From Sulfidibacterium sp964473895 (GTDB lineage Bacteria > Bacteroidota > Bacteroidia > Bacteroidales > F082): a stretch of 26,475 bases of DNA. The notes under the pieces are model-generated. The model was not told the origin of the DNA. It searched no databases and worked only from the letters and a program-made list of their open reading frames with translations. The position numbers and the translations under genes were made by a program. Positions 6,413-14,303 of the stretch are shown one piece after another (positions within the stretch are counted from its first letter, which is position 1; every line of letters starts with the position of its first letter). The DNA lies in the NCBI GenBank assembly GCA_964473895.1, contig CAYYRE010000019.1, positions 1 through 26,475 on the forward strand, in the 5' to 3' direction.

Positions 6413-7789
6413 TTAGCGGTTTTCTTTTTTTCTTTTGAGAAACTTTCCCGGGGGTATTTCCCGCCATTTTCCCTTCTCTACTGCTATTTGGCCATGGGCA
6501 ATGACAAATTCCGGAGCACCGTGTACAGCAAATCCTTCGTAAATATTATGATCACAATGCATGTGATGGCTTTCCGCCGATATGATTTGTTCTGTTTTTG
6601 GGTTCCATACTACCACATCCGCATCGGCACCGGGCTGTAAAGAACCTTTTTGAGGATAGAGCCCGAAAATTTTGGCCGGTCCTGTGGAAGTGAGTTCCAC
6701 AAAACGGTTCAGACTGATTTTGTTTTGCAGTACGCCATAGGTAAAAAGCAAGGTGAGCCGGTGTTCCACACTGCCGGCACCATTGGCAATCTTACGAAAA
6801 TCGTGTATCCCTGCTCTTTTCTGTTCCATTGTAAAAGGGCAGTGGTCGGTACCGAGGCTTTGGATGGTCCCGTCGGCCAAAGCGTTCCATAAAGCGCGGT
6901 TGTCTGATTTTTTGCGCAGGGGCGGGCTCAGTACATAAGGAGCCGTTTGCTCAAAAGTTCCGGAATAACGGCTGTCGTTGAGCAAAAGATAGTGCGGGCA
7001 GGTTTCGGCAAAGACCTTCAAGCCGCTTTGTTGTGCCTGACGGATGGGATCCAGTGAACCGGCCGCCGACACATGGACAATATAAAAAGGACACTTGGCT
7101 GTTTTGGCAAAGTCTATGGCTTTGGCTACCGCTCGGCTTTCGAGTTCGGCCGGACGGGATAGCGGGTGAAATTCGGGGGAAGTTTTTCCCGAAGCCGCCA
7201 GTTGATGGCGCAGGTGTTCGATGTCGTCGCCCAGTTCGCAATGGGCGGTTACCATTCCGCCGGCAGCGGCAACGGCATGAAAAACTTTTTGCAACGCTTC
7301 GTCTTCAAGGCCAATACTGTCTTTGTAAGCCATATAAACTTTAAAAGAGGGGATGCCTTCCTTTTCCACACAGTTTTTGATTTCTTCGGGAAGGCTTTGG
7401 CGCCATTCGACCGGGCTCATGTGGAATGCATAATCGGTAAAGCAGTCCGCTGCTTCTGTTTTTCGTTGCCGCAAGGCATCCGTTAAAAGTTCTCCCTTGT
7501 GGGGGGTTACAAAATCGATGAGGGTTGTGGTTCCTCCAAACAGTGCAGCGCGGCTGCCCGATCGAAAGTCGTCGCTGGAATAGCCGGCCGGAGTGGGTAA
7601 ATGCATATGGACATGGGGATCGATGCCTCCGGGAAAGACAAGCATACCGGTGGCATCTATGGTTTTTGCGGCAGTTGTTTCCAGCCCCGGATTTTCCACC
7701 CGGCTAATTTTTCCGTTTTTTATCAGAATATCGGCGGCAAAAGTGCGTTCTGCCGTCACCAGTGTACCGTTTTTAATTAAAATATCCAT
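6413..7789 (-). CDS. hydA: Dihydropyrimidinase / D-hydantoinase
   Basis: A 458-residue cytosolic amidohydrolase, the usual family length. The binuclear metal site is intact: H59 and H61 (DPHVHMH), carboxylated K150 (SFKVYMAYK), H183 (TAHCELG), H239 (IVHVS) and D315 (GTDHCPF). All of these fall at standard D-hydantoinase numbers; Y155 of the substrate pocket is also present. The enzyme opens dihydrouracil, dihydrothymine or 5-substituted hydantoin rings and belongs to reductive pyrimidine breakdown or hydantoin salvage. No dihydropyrimidine dehydrogenase or beta-ureidopropionase gene is in view, so the pathway cannot be assigned. The gene starts 12 bases after the YgjV-like gene stops and is likely co-transcribed with it. 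Phenylhydantoinase or other cyclic-amide activity is possible; a dihydroorotase is less likely given the H59/K150/D315 context. Confidence 0.92.
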   Translation of the reverse strand: MDILIKNGTLVTAERTFAADILIKNGKISRVENPGLETTAAKTIDATGMLVFPGGIDPHVHMHLPTPAGYSSDDFRSGSRAALFGGTTTLIDFVTPHKGELLTDALRQRKTEAADCFTDYAFHMSPVEWRQSLPEEIKNCVEKEGIPSFKVYMAYKDSIGLEDEALQKVFHAVAAAGGMVTAHCELGDDIEHLRHQLAASGKTSPEFHPLSRPAELESRAVAKAIDFAKTAKCPFYIVHVSAAGSLDPIRQAQQSGLKVFAETCPHYLLLNDSRYSGTFEQTAPYVLSPPLRKKSDNRALWNALADGTIQSLGTDHCPFTMEQKRAGIHDFRKIANGAGSVEHRLTLLFTYGVLQNKISLNRFVELTSTGPAKIFGLYPQKGSLQPGADADVVVWNPKTEQIISAESHHMHCDHNIYEGFAVHGAPEFVIAHGQIAVEKGKWREIPPGKFLKRKKENR

Positions 7790-7801
7790 AACCGGCCGTT
7801 T

Positions 7802-8431
7802 TTATGAGGGTAAAAGGTTTTTGGTAAATTTTCCTTCTTCGTCTTTTTTAAATCCCAGTTTTTTCAGGTATTTCTCGTATTTCCGGCTGGAAACCGGGGC
7901 CACTACTTTTTTAAATCCCTGCTCAATAAAACGGGAACGCAGGTGGCTGTAAATGAATTTTCCATTTTTTAAATCGCGGTATTCGGGGGTTACGTAATCC
8001 AGACCGACATAAAGAAGGTCTTTTTCTTCACGGTGGGCCAGAAATACGCCGGCTACGCTCAGGTTGCGCAAAACGAAAAAACTAATGGTGTTCATTTCGG
8101 GTTTGTAAACAAATCCGGGGAAAAATTTATGGATGTCTTTGTCGTGAAATTTCAAAAAAGCGAGTAGATATTTATTGTCACTTCGTACTTCGAGGATATC
8201 GAAGACTTCTTTCTTGCGGTATATTTTTACCAGATAATAAATATCCACAAGGGCAATAAAACCATTGAGGAAAGTCACGGGAATGGCATGAATCAAAAGG
8301 CCGTAAGTAGCAAAGGCCAAGGCTCCTGCCAGGTTGATCCACCGGAATTTCACGATGGAACTCATGGTCATGGAAACCGCTATGATGAGGGAAGCAAAAT
8401 ATCCGAACAAGCTTAAAATATCTGTTTGCAT
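7802..8431 (-). CDS. YgjV-like membrane protein with C-terminal GNAT-like domain
   Basis: A 209-residue protein in two parts. Residues 1-72 hold three hydrophobic helices (about 5-23, 30-48, 52-70) with a short polar break, resembling the YgjV-type inner-membrane domain. Residues 115-205 look like a compact acetyltransferase fold: strand-rich VLRNLSVAGVFLA, then LDYVTPEYRDLKNGKFIYSHL (similar to the acyl-CoA loop region of GNAT proteins) and a terminal YEKYLKKLGFKKDEEGKF segment (typical GNAT end). A catalytic function is not shown. The layout suggests a soluble domain tethered at the membrane. It is the first gene of a probable two-gene unit with the hydantoinase. Confidence 0.65.
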   Translation of the reverse strand: MQTDILSLFGYFASLIIAVSMTMSSIVKFRWINLAGALAFATYGLLIHAIPVTFLNGFIALVDIYYLVKIYRKKEVFDILEVRSDNKYLLAFLKFHDKDIHKFFPGFVYKPEMNTISFFVLRNLSVAGVFLAHREEKDLLYVGLDYVTPEYRDLKNGKFIYSHLRSRFIEQGFKKVVAPVSSRKYEKYLKKLGFKKDEEGKFTKNLLPS

Positions 8432-8468
8432 AAGACAAAGGTTAATAGAAAAGAGATGATTATGCCGA

Positions 8469-8476
8469 CAAAGGTA
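8469..8476 (-). promoter_or_regulatory. -7 box TACCTTTG upstream of the YgjV-like gene
   Basis: A perfect TAnnTTTG match on the minus strand, 37 bases before the start codon. ACCTTTGTC occurs here and again at 8434-8442, 33 bases apart. No -33 TTTG at normal spacing. Confidence 0.4.
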
Positions 8477-8507
8477 AACAAAGAAAAGGTTTGGAACGGA
8501 AACGGTT

Positions 8508-10652
8508 TTATTTCCGTGCAGCGAGCAGCAGTTCCAGCATTTTTATGCCTGCTTCGGAGATAACGGTTCCGGGTCCGAAGATGGCGGCCACGCCGGCATC
8601 GTACAAAAACTGGTAATCCTGGTGGGGGATGACCCCGCCCACAATGACCATAATGTCCTCGCGTCCCAATTTTTTCAGTTCTTCCATTACTTGGGGTACC
8701 AGTGTTTTGTGTCCTGCCGCAAGGCTGGAGATGCCGAGGATGTGTACATCGTTTTCCACTGCCTGGCGTGCTGCTTCGGCGGGTGTTTGGAACAGGGGGC
8801 CGATATCCACATCGAAGCCGATGTCAGCATATCCGGTGGCCACCACTTTGGCTCCGCGGTCGTGGCCATCCTGTCCCATTTTGGCAATCATAATCCGCGG
8901 ACGGCGCCCCTCGAGGGCAGCAAATTCATCGGCCAAACGGCGTGCTTTTTCAAATAATTTGTCATCGCCGGCTTCCGACGAATAAACACCTGAAATAGAT
9001 TTAATCACAGCTTTATACCTCCCGAAAACTTTTTCGCAAGCATACGAAATTTCTCCGAGACTGGCGCGGTTTTTTGCTGCTTCCACGGCAAGTGCCAACA
9101 GGTTTCCTTCTCCTGTTTTGCATGCATTGGTAATGGCATCAAGGCTTTGCCGTACTTTTTGTTCGTTTCTTCCGGCCCTTAATTTTTTCAAGCGGGCCAA
9201 CTGGGCTTGTCGCACGGCGGTGTTATCCACTTCGAGGATTTCCAGCGGATCTTCTTTTTCGAGACGGTATTTATTCACCCCTACGATAATGTCTTTTTTG
9301 GCATCAATGCGTGCCTGTTTGCGGGCGGCCGCCTCTTCGATGCGCATTTTCGGCAGGCCGGTTTCAATGGCTTTTGCCATGCCGCCCATTTCTTCCACTT
9401 CGCGGATGTGTTGCCAGGCACGGCGGGCAATGGCATCCGTAAGATTTTCCACGTAATAAGAACCTGCCCAGGGATCCACCGTGCGACAAATGCCGGTTTC
9501 CTGTTGCAGATAAATTTGGGTATTGCGGGCAATGCGGGCCGAAAAATCGGTGGGCAGGGCAATGGCTTCGTCCAGTGCGTTGGTATGGAGCGACTGGGTA
9601 TGTCCCAGTGCGGCCCCGAGCGCTTCGATACAGGTACGGGTCACGTTGTTGAACGGGTCTTGTTCGGTAAGGCTCCAGCCTGATGTTTGTGTATGGGTAC
9701 GCAAGGCCATGGATTTGGGGTTTTCGGGGTGAAACTGTTTTACCAGTTTGGCCCACAGCATGCGGGCAGCCCGCAGTTTGGCAATTTCCATAAAGTGATT
9801 CATGCCGAGGCCCCAAAAAAAGGAAAGCCGCGGGGCAAAAGCATCAATTTTAAGTCCCGATTGCAATCCGGTGCGGATGTAATCCAAACCATCGGCCAGG
9901 GTGTAAGCCAGTTCCAGATCGGCCGGAGCACCGGCTTCCTGCATGTGGTAACCCGAAATGGATATGCTGTTGAATTTGGGCATGTATTGTGCCGTGTATT
10001 TAAAAATATCCGAAATGATGCGCATGGAAGGTCCGGGCGGGTAAATGTAAGTGTTACGCACCATGAATTCTTTCAGAATATCGTTTTGGATGGTTCCCGA
10101 GAGTTCTTCGAGTTTTGCCCCCTGTTCCAGTGCGGTAACGATGTAAAAAGCCATTACCGGCAAAACGGCACCGTTCATGGTCATGGATACGGATATTTTG
10201 TTCAGCGGGATTTCATCGAAAAGGATTTTCATGTCAAGGACCGAATCGATGGCGACGCCGGCTTTGCCCACATCGCCCACCACCCTTTCGTGATCGGAGT
10301 CGTATCCCCGGTGGGTGGCGAGGTCGAAGGCCACCGAAAGCCCTTTTTGTCCGGCTGCGAGGTTGCGCCGGTAAAAGGCATTGGACTCTTCGGCGGTGGA
10401 AAAACCGGCATATTGCCGGATGGTCCACGGGCGGGTGACATACATGGTGGAATAAGGCCCGCGCAAAAAGGGCGGAAGTCCGGCGGCAAAATCGAGGTGT
10501 TCCAGGTCACGGATATCTTCCCGTGTATAAACGCCTTTGATACCGATCTTTTCCGCCGGTTCCCATACAGCGTCTTCCGCAATCTTAACGGTCCTCGCTT
10601 TACTGTTGCGAAGCGGTGTTTTGATATCTAAAGAATGAAAATCCGGTTTCAT
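8508..10652 (-). CDS. mutB: Methylmalonyl-CoA mutase, large (catalytic) subunit
   Basis: A 714-residue adenosylcobalamin enzyme interconverting succinyl-CoA and (R)-methylmalonyl-CoA, a step in propionate formation or use. The TIM-barrel half carries the substrate-binding segment YSTMYVTRPWTIRQYAGF, then FDLATHRGYDSDH, SMTMNGAVLP, RNTYIYPPGPSMRI and SGYHMQEAGA. The C-terminal cobalamin domain (about 582-714) has DGHDRG with the lower-ligand His near residue 597, SSLAAGH and VGGVIP, so it is catalytically complete. It begins 14 bases after mutA ends, so the two form an operon and probably a heterodimer. No methylmalonyl-CoA epimerase or MeaB/ArgK chaperone gene is in the window. Confidence 0.97.
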   Translation of the reverse strand: MKPDFHSLDIKTPLRNSKARTVKIAEDAVWEPAEKIGIKGVYTREDIRDLEHLDFAAGLPPFLRGPYSTMYVTRPWTIRQYAGFSTAEESNAFYRRNLAAGQKGLSVAFDLATHRGYDSDHERVVGDVGKAGVAIDSVLDMKILFDEIPLNKISVSMTMNGAVLPVMAFYIVTALEQGAKLEELSGTIQNDILKEFMVRNTYIYPPGPSMRIISDIFKYTAQYMPKFNSISISGYHMQEAGAPADLELAYTLADGLDYIRTGLQSGLKIDAFAPRLSFFWGLGMNHFMEIAKLRAARMLWAKLVKQFHPENPKSMALRTHTQTSGWSLTEQDPFNNVTRTCIEALGAALGHTQSLHTNALDEAIALPTDFSARIARNTQIYLQQETGICRTVDPWAGSYYVENLTDAIARRAWQHIREVEEMGGMAKAIETGLPKMRIEEAAARKQARIDAKKDIIVGVNKYRLEKEDPLEILEVDNTAVRQAQLARLKKLRAGRNEQKVRQSLDAITNACKTGEGNLLALAVEAAKNRASLGEISYACEKVFGRYKAVIKSISGVYSSEAGDDKLFEKARRLADEFAALEGRRPRIMIAKMGQDGHDRGAKVVATGYADIGFDVDIGPLFQTPAEAARQAVENDVHILGISSLAAGHKTLVPQVMEELKKLGREDIMVIVGGVIPHQDYQFLYDAGVAAIFGPGTVISEAGIKMLELLLAARK

Positions 10653-10666
10653 GGGGTTATGCTTTT

Positions 10667-12550
10667 TTATGGATTGGATATTTTTTCGTTGTTCCCAATG
10701 CCCAACAACGCATTGAATTTTTGCAAAGTTTCCAGCACGTTGCTTTTCGCATGGATAAAATGTTCCATACCGGCGGCTTGTAATGTTTCGGCGCCGGGCC
10801 GGGGAAATCCCGCCAATACAACAATTGCATTGTTTTTGAGAGCATTAAATATTGCAATACCTTCCTTGCGGTAGGTTTCGTCATCGCTGCAAAGCACCAC
10901 AATATCGGGTTTATCTTGTTTTACCTGCCGGATGGCCTCTTCGGTGCTTTGAAAGCCCGAATGGTCTATCGTTTCGTATCCGGCACAACCGAAAAAGTTT
11001 TCGGCAAACTGTGCTCTGGCACGTCGCATGGCCAAATTCCCCCAAGTAAATAACCATACTTTCGGGCGGGCATGTTTTTGTGCGTGCCGGTCAACGGCAT
11101 AACGTAATTTTTCGAAGGGAAATGCGGCACGACGGATGTGTAGCGGTTTTACCGATGTATCCTGCAAGGAAGCCGGATGGCTGTCGAACGACAAACCGGG
11201 AATCTCCGTTTTGTGTTCCGAAATATTGGGAAACTGGTTGACTCCGAGGATGGAAATTTTCCGGTGGGCAATATCCTCATCTTTTTTCTTGGCTTCTTTT
11301 TCGATGCGCTGTTGGACAAAGCCTGTTTGAAATGCCCGGATGTATCCGCCCCGGTCTTCTGTTTGCAGGAACAGGTCCCAGCTTTTTTCTATCAGCCGGT
11401 CGGTAAGGTTTTCGATGTAATAAGCGCCGGCTGCCGGATCGGCTACTTTATCAAAATAGGACTCTTCTTTCAGTATCAACTGCTGGTTTCGGGCTATCCG
11501 CCGGGCCATTTCCGAAGGGGGCTCAAAAGTGGCATCGAAAGGCAACACGGTGATTTCATCGACGCCTCCCAAAATGGCCGACATGGTTTCGGTGGTGGTG
11601 CGTAACATATTGACATACGGGTCGTAAACCGTTTTGTTGCGATAAGAACTTTCGGCAAGGATGTGGGCAATGGCTTCTTTTTCGGGAACGCCGAATGCTT
11701 TCAGGATTTGTGCCCACAGATAGCGGAAAGCCCGGTATTTGGCAATTTCCATGAAATAATCGGAACCGGTGGCCAAGCGGAAGAAAAATTTTCCTGCGGC
11801 CTTTCCGGCGTCCCATCCCGCCGTCGTCAGTTGCTCCATGTAAAGGCTTCCGATGGCAAGTGTAAAAGCCAGCTCGCTGACGGTTGTTCCCCCTGCATTG
11901 TGAAAAACCGTTCCATCCACCGAAACCGTCCGGAAGCCGGTTAACGGAAGGGCGGCTGCGGCTGTTTGAAGGAAAAGGGAAAACGGCTTTCCGGGATGGG
12001 CCAAAGTGCCGGTACGGTTTAACCGGTCCACCGGGTCGTTGTCGATGCCTCCGGTTATTTTCTGCCAGGCATCCTCTTTCTGTGCCATGGCTTTCAGGGT
12101 GGTGATGCATTCAACGGGAGAGCCATGGCGGAAATAGAAATCCGTTTTCCCGGGTTTTAGTCCGTTGAGCAAACGGGGTAAACGTTTCCCGGGGAAAGCT
12201 TTTTCTTTATCGAAAGCAAAAGTCAACGATTCGGCCCCGTTTTCAACGGCTTTTTGGGCTTCGTGGTTGGCTTCTTCGGGGTCTTTCACAAGGAAATCCT
12301 GGTTTACTTTCCAGGATAGTCCTGCCGGCTGTTTTCCTCTGACGTAAGGAAATTCACCGGGCTGCGATTGCAGGTAATCCAATGCGGCAAGGTCTTCTTT
12401 TCGATAAAAAGGCCGGATATCAAAACCTTCGTCCAACGGGGTGACCAGTTTTTTTTCAAAATCGGCCCCTTTCAGGTCTTTTTGGATGCGTGCCAGCCAT
12501 TCTTCCGTTTTTACAGGGGAAAATTCATTAAAAAGCGGTTCTTTTTTCAT
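10667..12550 (-). CDS. mutA: Methylmalonyl-CoA mutase, small (non-catalytic) subunit
   Basis: A 627-residue paralogue of MutB, upstream in the same operon. It keeps the barrel framework (FPYVRGKQPAGLSWKVNQDF, ATGSDYFMEIAKYRAFRYLWA, ARNQQLILKEESYFDKVADPAAGAYYIE). Its C-terminal cobalamin-like domain has lost the DxHxxG motif: the segment reads WLFTWGNLAMRRARAQF. This is the normal state for the non-catalytic subunit, which stabilises the heterodimer. A TATTTTTG box lies 29 bases before the ATG, and a short perfect inverted repeat (TAACG-GTT-CGTTA) lies in the leader. Confidence 0.95.
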   Translation of the reverse strand: MKKEPLFNEFSPVKTEEWLARIQKDLKGADFEKKLVTPLDEGFDIRPFYRKEDLAALDYLQSQPGEFPYVRGKQPAGLSWKVNQDFLVKDPEEANHEAQKAVENGAESLTFAFDKEKAFPGKRLPRLLNGLKPGKTDFYFRHGSPVECITTLKAMAQKEDAWQKITGGIDNDPVDRLNRTGTLAHPGKPFSLFLQTAAAALPLTGFRTVSVDGTVFHNAGGTTVSELAFTLAIGSLYMEQLTTAGWDAGKAAGKFFFRLATGSDYFMEIAKYRAFRYLWAQILKAFGVPEKEAIAHILAESSYRNKTVYDPYVNMLRTTTETMSAILGGVDEITVLPFDATFEPPSEMARRIARNQQLILKEESYFDKVADPAAGAYYIENLTDRLIEKSWDLFLQTEDRGGYIRAFQTGFVQQRIEKEAKKKDEDIAHRKISILGVNQFPNISEHKTEIPGLSFDSHPASLQDTSVKPLHIRRAAFPFEKLRYAVDRHAQKHARPKVWLFTWGNLAMRRARAQFAENFFGCAGYETIDHSGFQSTEEAIRQVKQDKPDIVVLCSDDETYRKEGIAIFNALKNNAIVVLAGFPRPGAETLQAAGMEHFIHAKSNVLETLQKFNALLGIGNNEKISNP

Positions 12551-12554
12551 GCCG

Positions 12555-12567
12555 TAACGGTTCGTTA
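12555..12567. promoter_or_regulatory. Inverted repeat TAACG-GTT-CGTTA in the mutA leader
   Basis: A perfect palindrome with 5-base arms, between the mutA -7 box and start codon. It could be an operator or chance; no regulator gene adjoins. Confidence 0.3.
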
Positions 12568-12578
12568 ATTTTCTTTAG

Positions 12579-12586
12579 CAAAAATA
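12579..12586 (-). promoter_or_regulatory. -7 box TATTTTTG upstream of mutA
   Basis: A perfect TAnnTTTG match on the minus strand, 28 bases upstream of the mutA ATG. It predicts a leader of about 20-25 bases. No TTTG at -33. Confidence 0.45.
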
Positions 12587-12645
12587 ATATAAAAGCGGGG
12601 CTTTTCGTGTGATTTGTTATTGATTTCACAATTTTTCAAAGTAAA

Positions 12646-12846
12646 AGGCGGGCTTGTGGGTGGGTTTTTGCGCCCGGCTCCGCAGGAGTTCCTTTGGAAG
12701 ATGGCAGCGGCAGCGCCCGGCAGACGGCGGTGTGGTTTTTGCCGGCCGGTGGCGGCTGAGGAACGAAGACCCCGCACGGCCGTTGCAAAACCTGCCGCCG
12801 GCAACGGGCCTAAAGCGGACAGCCCGGCAGGCGCCCAAAAAATCAA
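12646..12846 (-). repeat. GC-rich intergenic element, copy 2 (apparently complete)
   Basis: The 301-base spacer between the permease stop and the mutA start (12551-12851) is mostly this element. Read on the minus strand it begins TGATTTTTTGGGCG, then GGGCTGTCCGCT, a CCGTTGC / GCAACGG stem, CAGCCGCCA, and ends near GGGCGCAAAAACC. Its first ~95 bases match copy 1 at 1-96 block for block. Open frames cross it on both strands, but they are low-complexity Pro/Arg/Ala-rich and lack family features, so I read none as a gene. Its base composition is visibly more GC-rich than the flanks. It could be a structured RNA end, a mobile repeat or a terminator-like element. Confidence 0.65.
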
Positions 12847-12851
12847 AGGTG

Positions 12852-14144
12852 TTAAACAAAAAATTTGAGTAAAAACAGAGCGGTCAGTACGATCATCACC
12901 GGTGTTACTTCTTTATGCCGGCCGGTAGTTACTTTCAGCAGGACGTAGGAAATCATGCCAAAAGCAATACCCTCGGCAATGCTGTAAGTAAGGGGCATCA
13001 TCAGGATGGCGAGGAAAGCGGGGATGCTTTCGGTATAATCGGCAAACGGGATTTTTGAAACGGGGGCCATCATAAAAGTACCTACCAAAATGAGTACGGG
13101 GGCTGTGGCGGATGCGGGAACCATCAGAAAGAGCGGGGCAAAAAACAACGACAGCAGGAACAATCCGGCCACGACGAGAGTGGTAAGACCTGTGCGTCCG
13201 CCTTCGGCTACTCCGGCAGCGCTTTCGATATAAGCGGTATTGGTGGACGTTCCCAGTATGGCCCCGGCCGTAGTGCTGATGGCATCGGCCATTAAGGCTT
13301 TTTTAACGTTCGGGAAACGGCCTTTTTTGTCCAGCAGACCGGCCTGTGAGGCTACGCCCACCAAAGTGCCGATGGTATCGAACAAATCTACAAACAAAAA
13401 GGTAAAAAGGACGATGGCCATGTCAACGGACAAAACATGTTGCCACTGGAATTTTAGAAAGGTGGGAGCCAGCGAGGGGGGTGCTTGCAGAAACGAAGCC
13501 TTGGGCAAGGCGGTCTGTCCCATGAAAAGGGCCAACACAGTGGCCGAAAAAATACCGATAAGCAAAGCTCCTTTTACGCGCAAGGTGAGCAACACGGCCG
13601 AAATGATAAGCCCGAAAATACAAATGAGCGCTGCCGGATTGCCGAGATTTCCCAAAGTAACCAGTGTGGCTTTGTCGTGTACGATAATGCCTGCATCCTG
13701 TAAGCCGATAAATGCAATGAATAAACCGATGCCTACCGAGATGGCATGTTTTTGGCTGAGTGGGATGGCATCGACAATGAGTTCTCGGACATTGAACAAG
13801 GTGAGGACAATGAACAAGAGGCCTTCGAGGAAAACAGCCGTCAGGGCAAATTGCCAGCTGTAGCCCATAGAGAGTACTACGGTGAATGCAAAAAAGGCAT
13901 TCAGCCCCATGCCGGGCGCCATGGCAATGGGCAGTTTGGCGTAAAGCGCCATAATGAGGGTGCCGAGGAGGGCCGAGAGGGCCGTGGCAGTGAAAACAGC
14001 ACCGGTATCCATGCCGGCTTTGGCCAATATGGATGGATTTACTACCAAAATATAGGCCATGGTGAGGAAAGTGGTAATGCCGGCAATGGTTTCGGTGCGG
14101 ACGTTGGTTTGATTGGCTTTTAAACGGAAATATTTTTCGAACAT
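12852..14144 (-). CDS. NCS2-family purine permease (AzgA/PbuG-like)
   Basis: A 430-residue inner-membrane transporter of the adenine/guanine/hypoxanthine branch of NCS2. The start MFEKYFRLKANQTNVRTE is typical. Family signatures include ETIAGITTFLTMAYILVVNP, LPIAMAPGMGLNAFFAF, FLFVDLFDTIGTLVGVA and a GTSTNTAYIESAAGV segment in the core domain. Multiple hydrophobic helices span the length, consistent with the 14-helix 7+7 fold. It takes up purine bases by proton symport; which base cannot be read. A promoter with both -33 and -7 boxes precedes it, and an 18-base inverted repeat sits between the boxes, so it may be repressor-controlled. It is transcribed divergently from the MocA-like gene. Confidence 0.93.
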   Translation of the reverse strand: MFEKYFRLKANQTNVRTETIAGITTFLTMAYILVVNPSILAKAGMDTGAVFTATALSALLGTLIMALYAKLPIAMAPGMGLNAFFAFTVVLSMGYSWQFALTAVFLEGLLFIVLTLFNVRELIVDAIPLSQKHAISVGIGLFIAFIGLQDAGIIVHDKATLVTLGNLGNPAALICIFGLIISAVLLTLRVKGALLIGIFSATVLALFMGQTALPKASFLQAPPSLAPTFLKFQWQHVLSVDMAIVLFTFLFVDLFDTIGTLVGVASQAGLLDKKGRFPNVKKALMADAISTTAGAILGTSTNTAYIESAAGVAEGGRTGLTTLVVAGLFLLSLFFAPLFLMVPASATAPVLILVGTFMMAPVSKIPFADYTESIPAFLAILMMPLTYSIAEGIAFGMISYVLLKVTTGRHKEVTPVMIVLTALFLLKFFV

Positions 14145-14167
14145 GATGGTAGGATTTTTTTACAGGG

Positions 14168-14199
14168 GAAATATAGGAAAATCTCGTTTCCTGGACAAA
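14168..14199 (-). promoter_or_regulatory. Promoter of the purine permease with embedded inverted repeat
   Basis: On the minus strand, TTTG (14196-14199) is followed after 20 bases by TATATTTC (14168-14175), seven of eight matches to TAnnTTTG. AGGAAA-ATCTCG-TTTCCT, a perfect inverted repeat (14175-14192), fills the spacer. Confidence 0.55.
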
Positions 14200-14290
14200 A
14201 TTCTTTTCAGACCGGAACTTTTTGGATGTCAACTCTGTTTATTTTGCCGGAGAAAATGGCTGTTTCCGGCTTTTATCCCGTTCATCTTTT

Positions 14291-14298
14291 TACTTTTG
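14291..14298 (+). promoter_or_regulatory. -7 box TACTTTTG immediately before the MocA-like gene
   Basis: A perfect TAnnTTTG match ending 5 bases before the ATG at 14304. Initiation at the usual distance would place the transcript 5' end at or next to the start codon, that is, a leaderless mRNA. No -33 TTTG is at the usual spacing. Confidence 0.45.
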
Positions 14299-14303
14299 CA
14301 GCA

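Noticed and set aside
9687..10631. A 314-codon plus-strand open frame opposite mutB
   Set aside because: It lies wholly inside a clear MutB gene on the other strand, contains no recognisable motif, and is explained by the codon bias of mutB.
12565..12868. Open frames on both strands across the GC-rich element
   Set aside because: Pro/Arg/Ala-rich low-complexity translations in a stretch that aligns as a non-coding repeat with copy 1.
13240..13863. A 207-codon plus-strand open frame opposite the purine permease
   Set aside because: Antisense shadow of the NCS2 gene with a Met/Lys/Ser-rich, non-family sequence.
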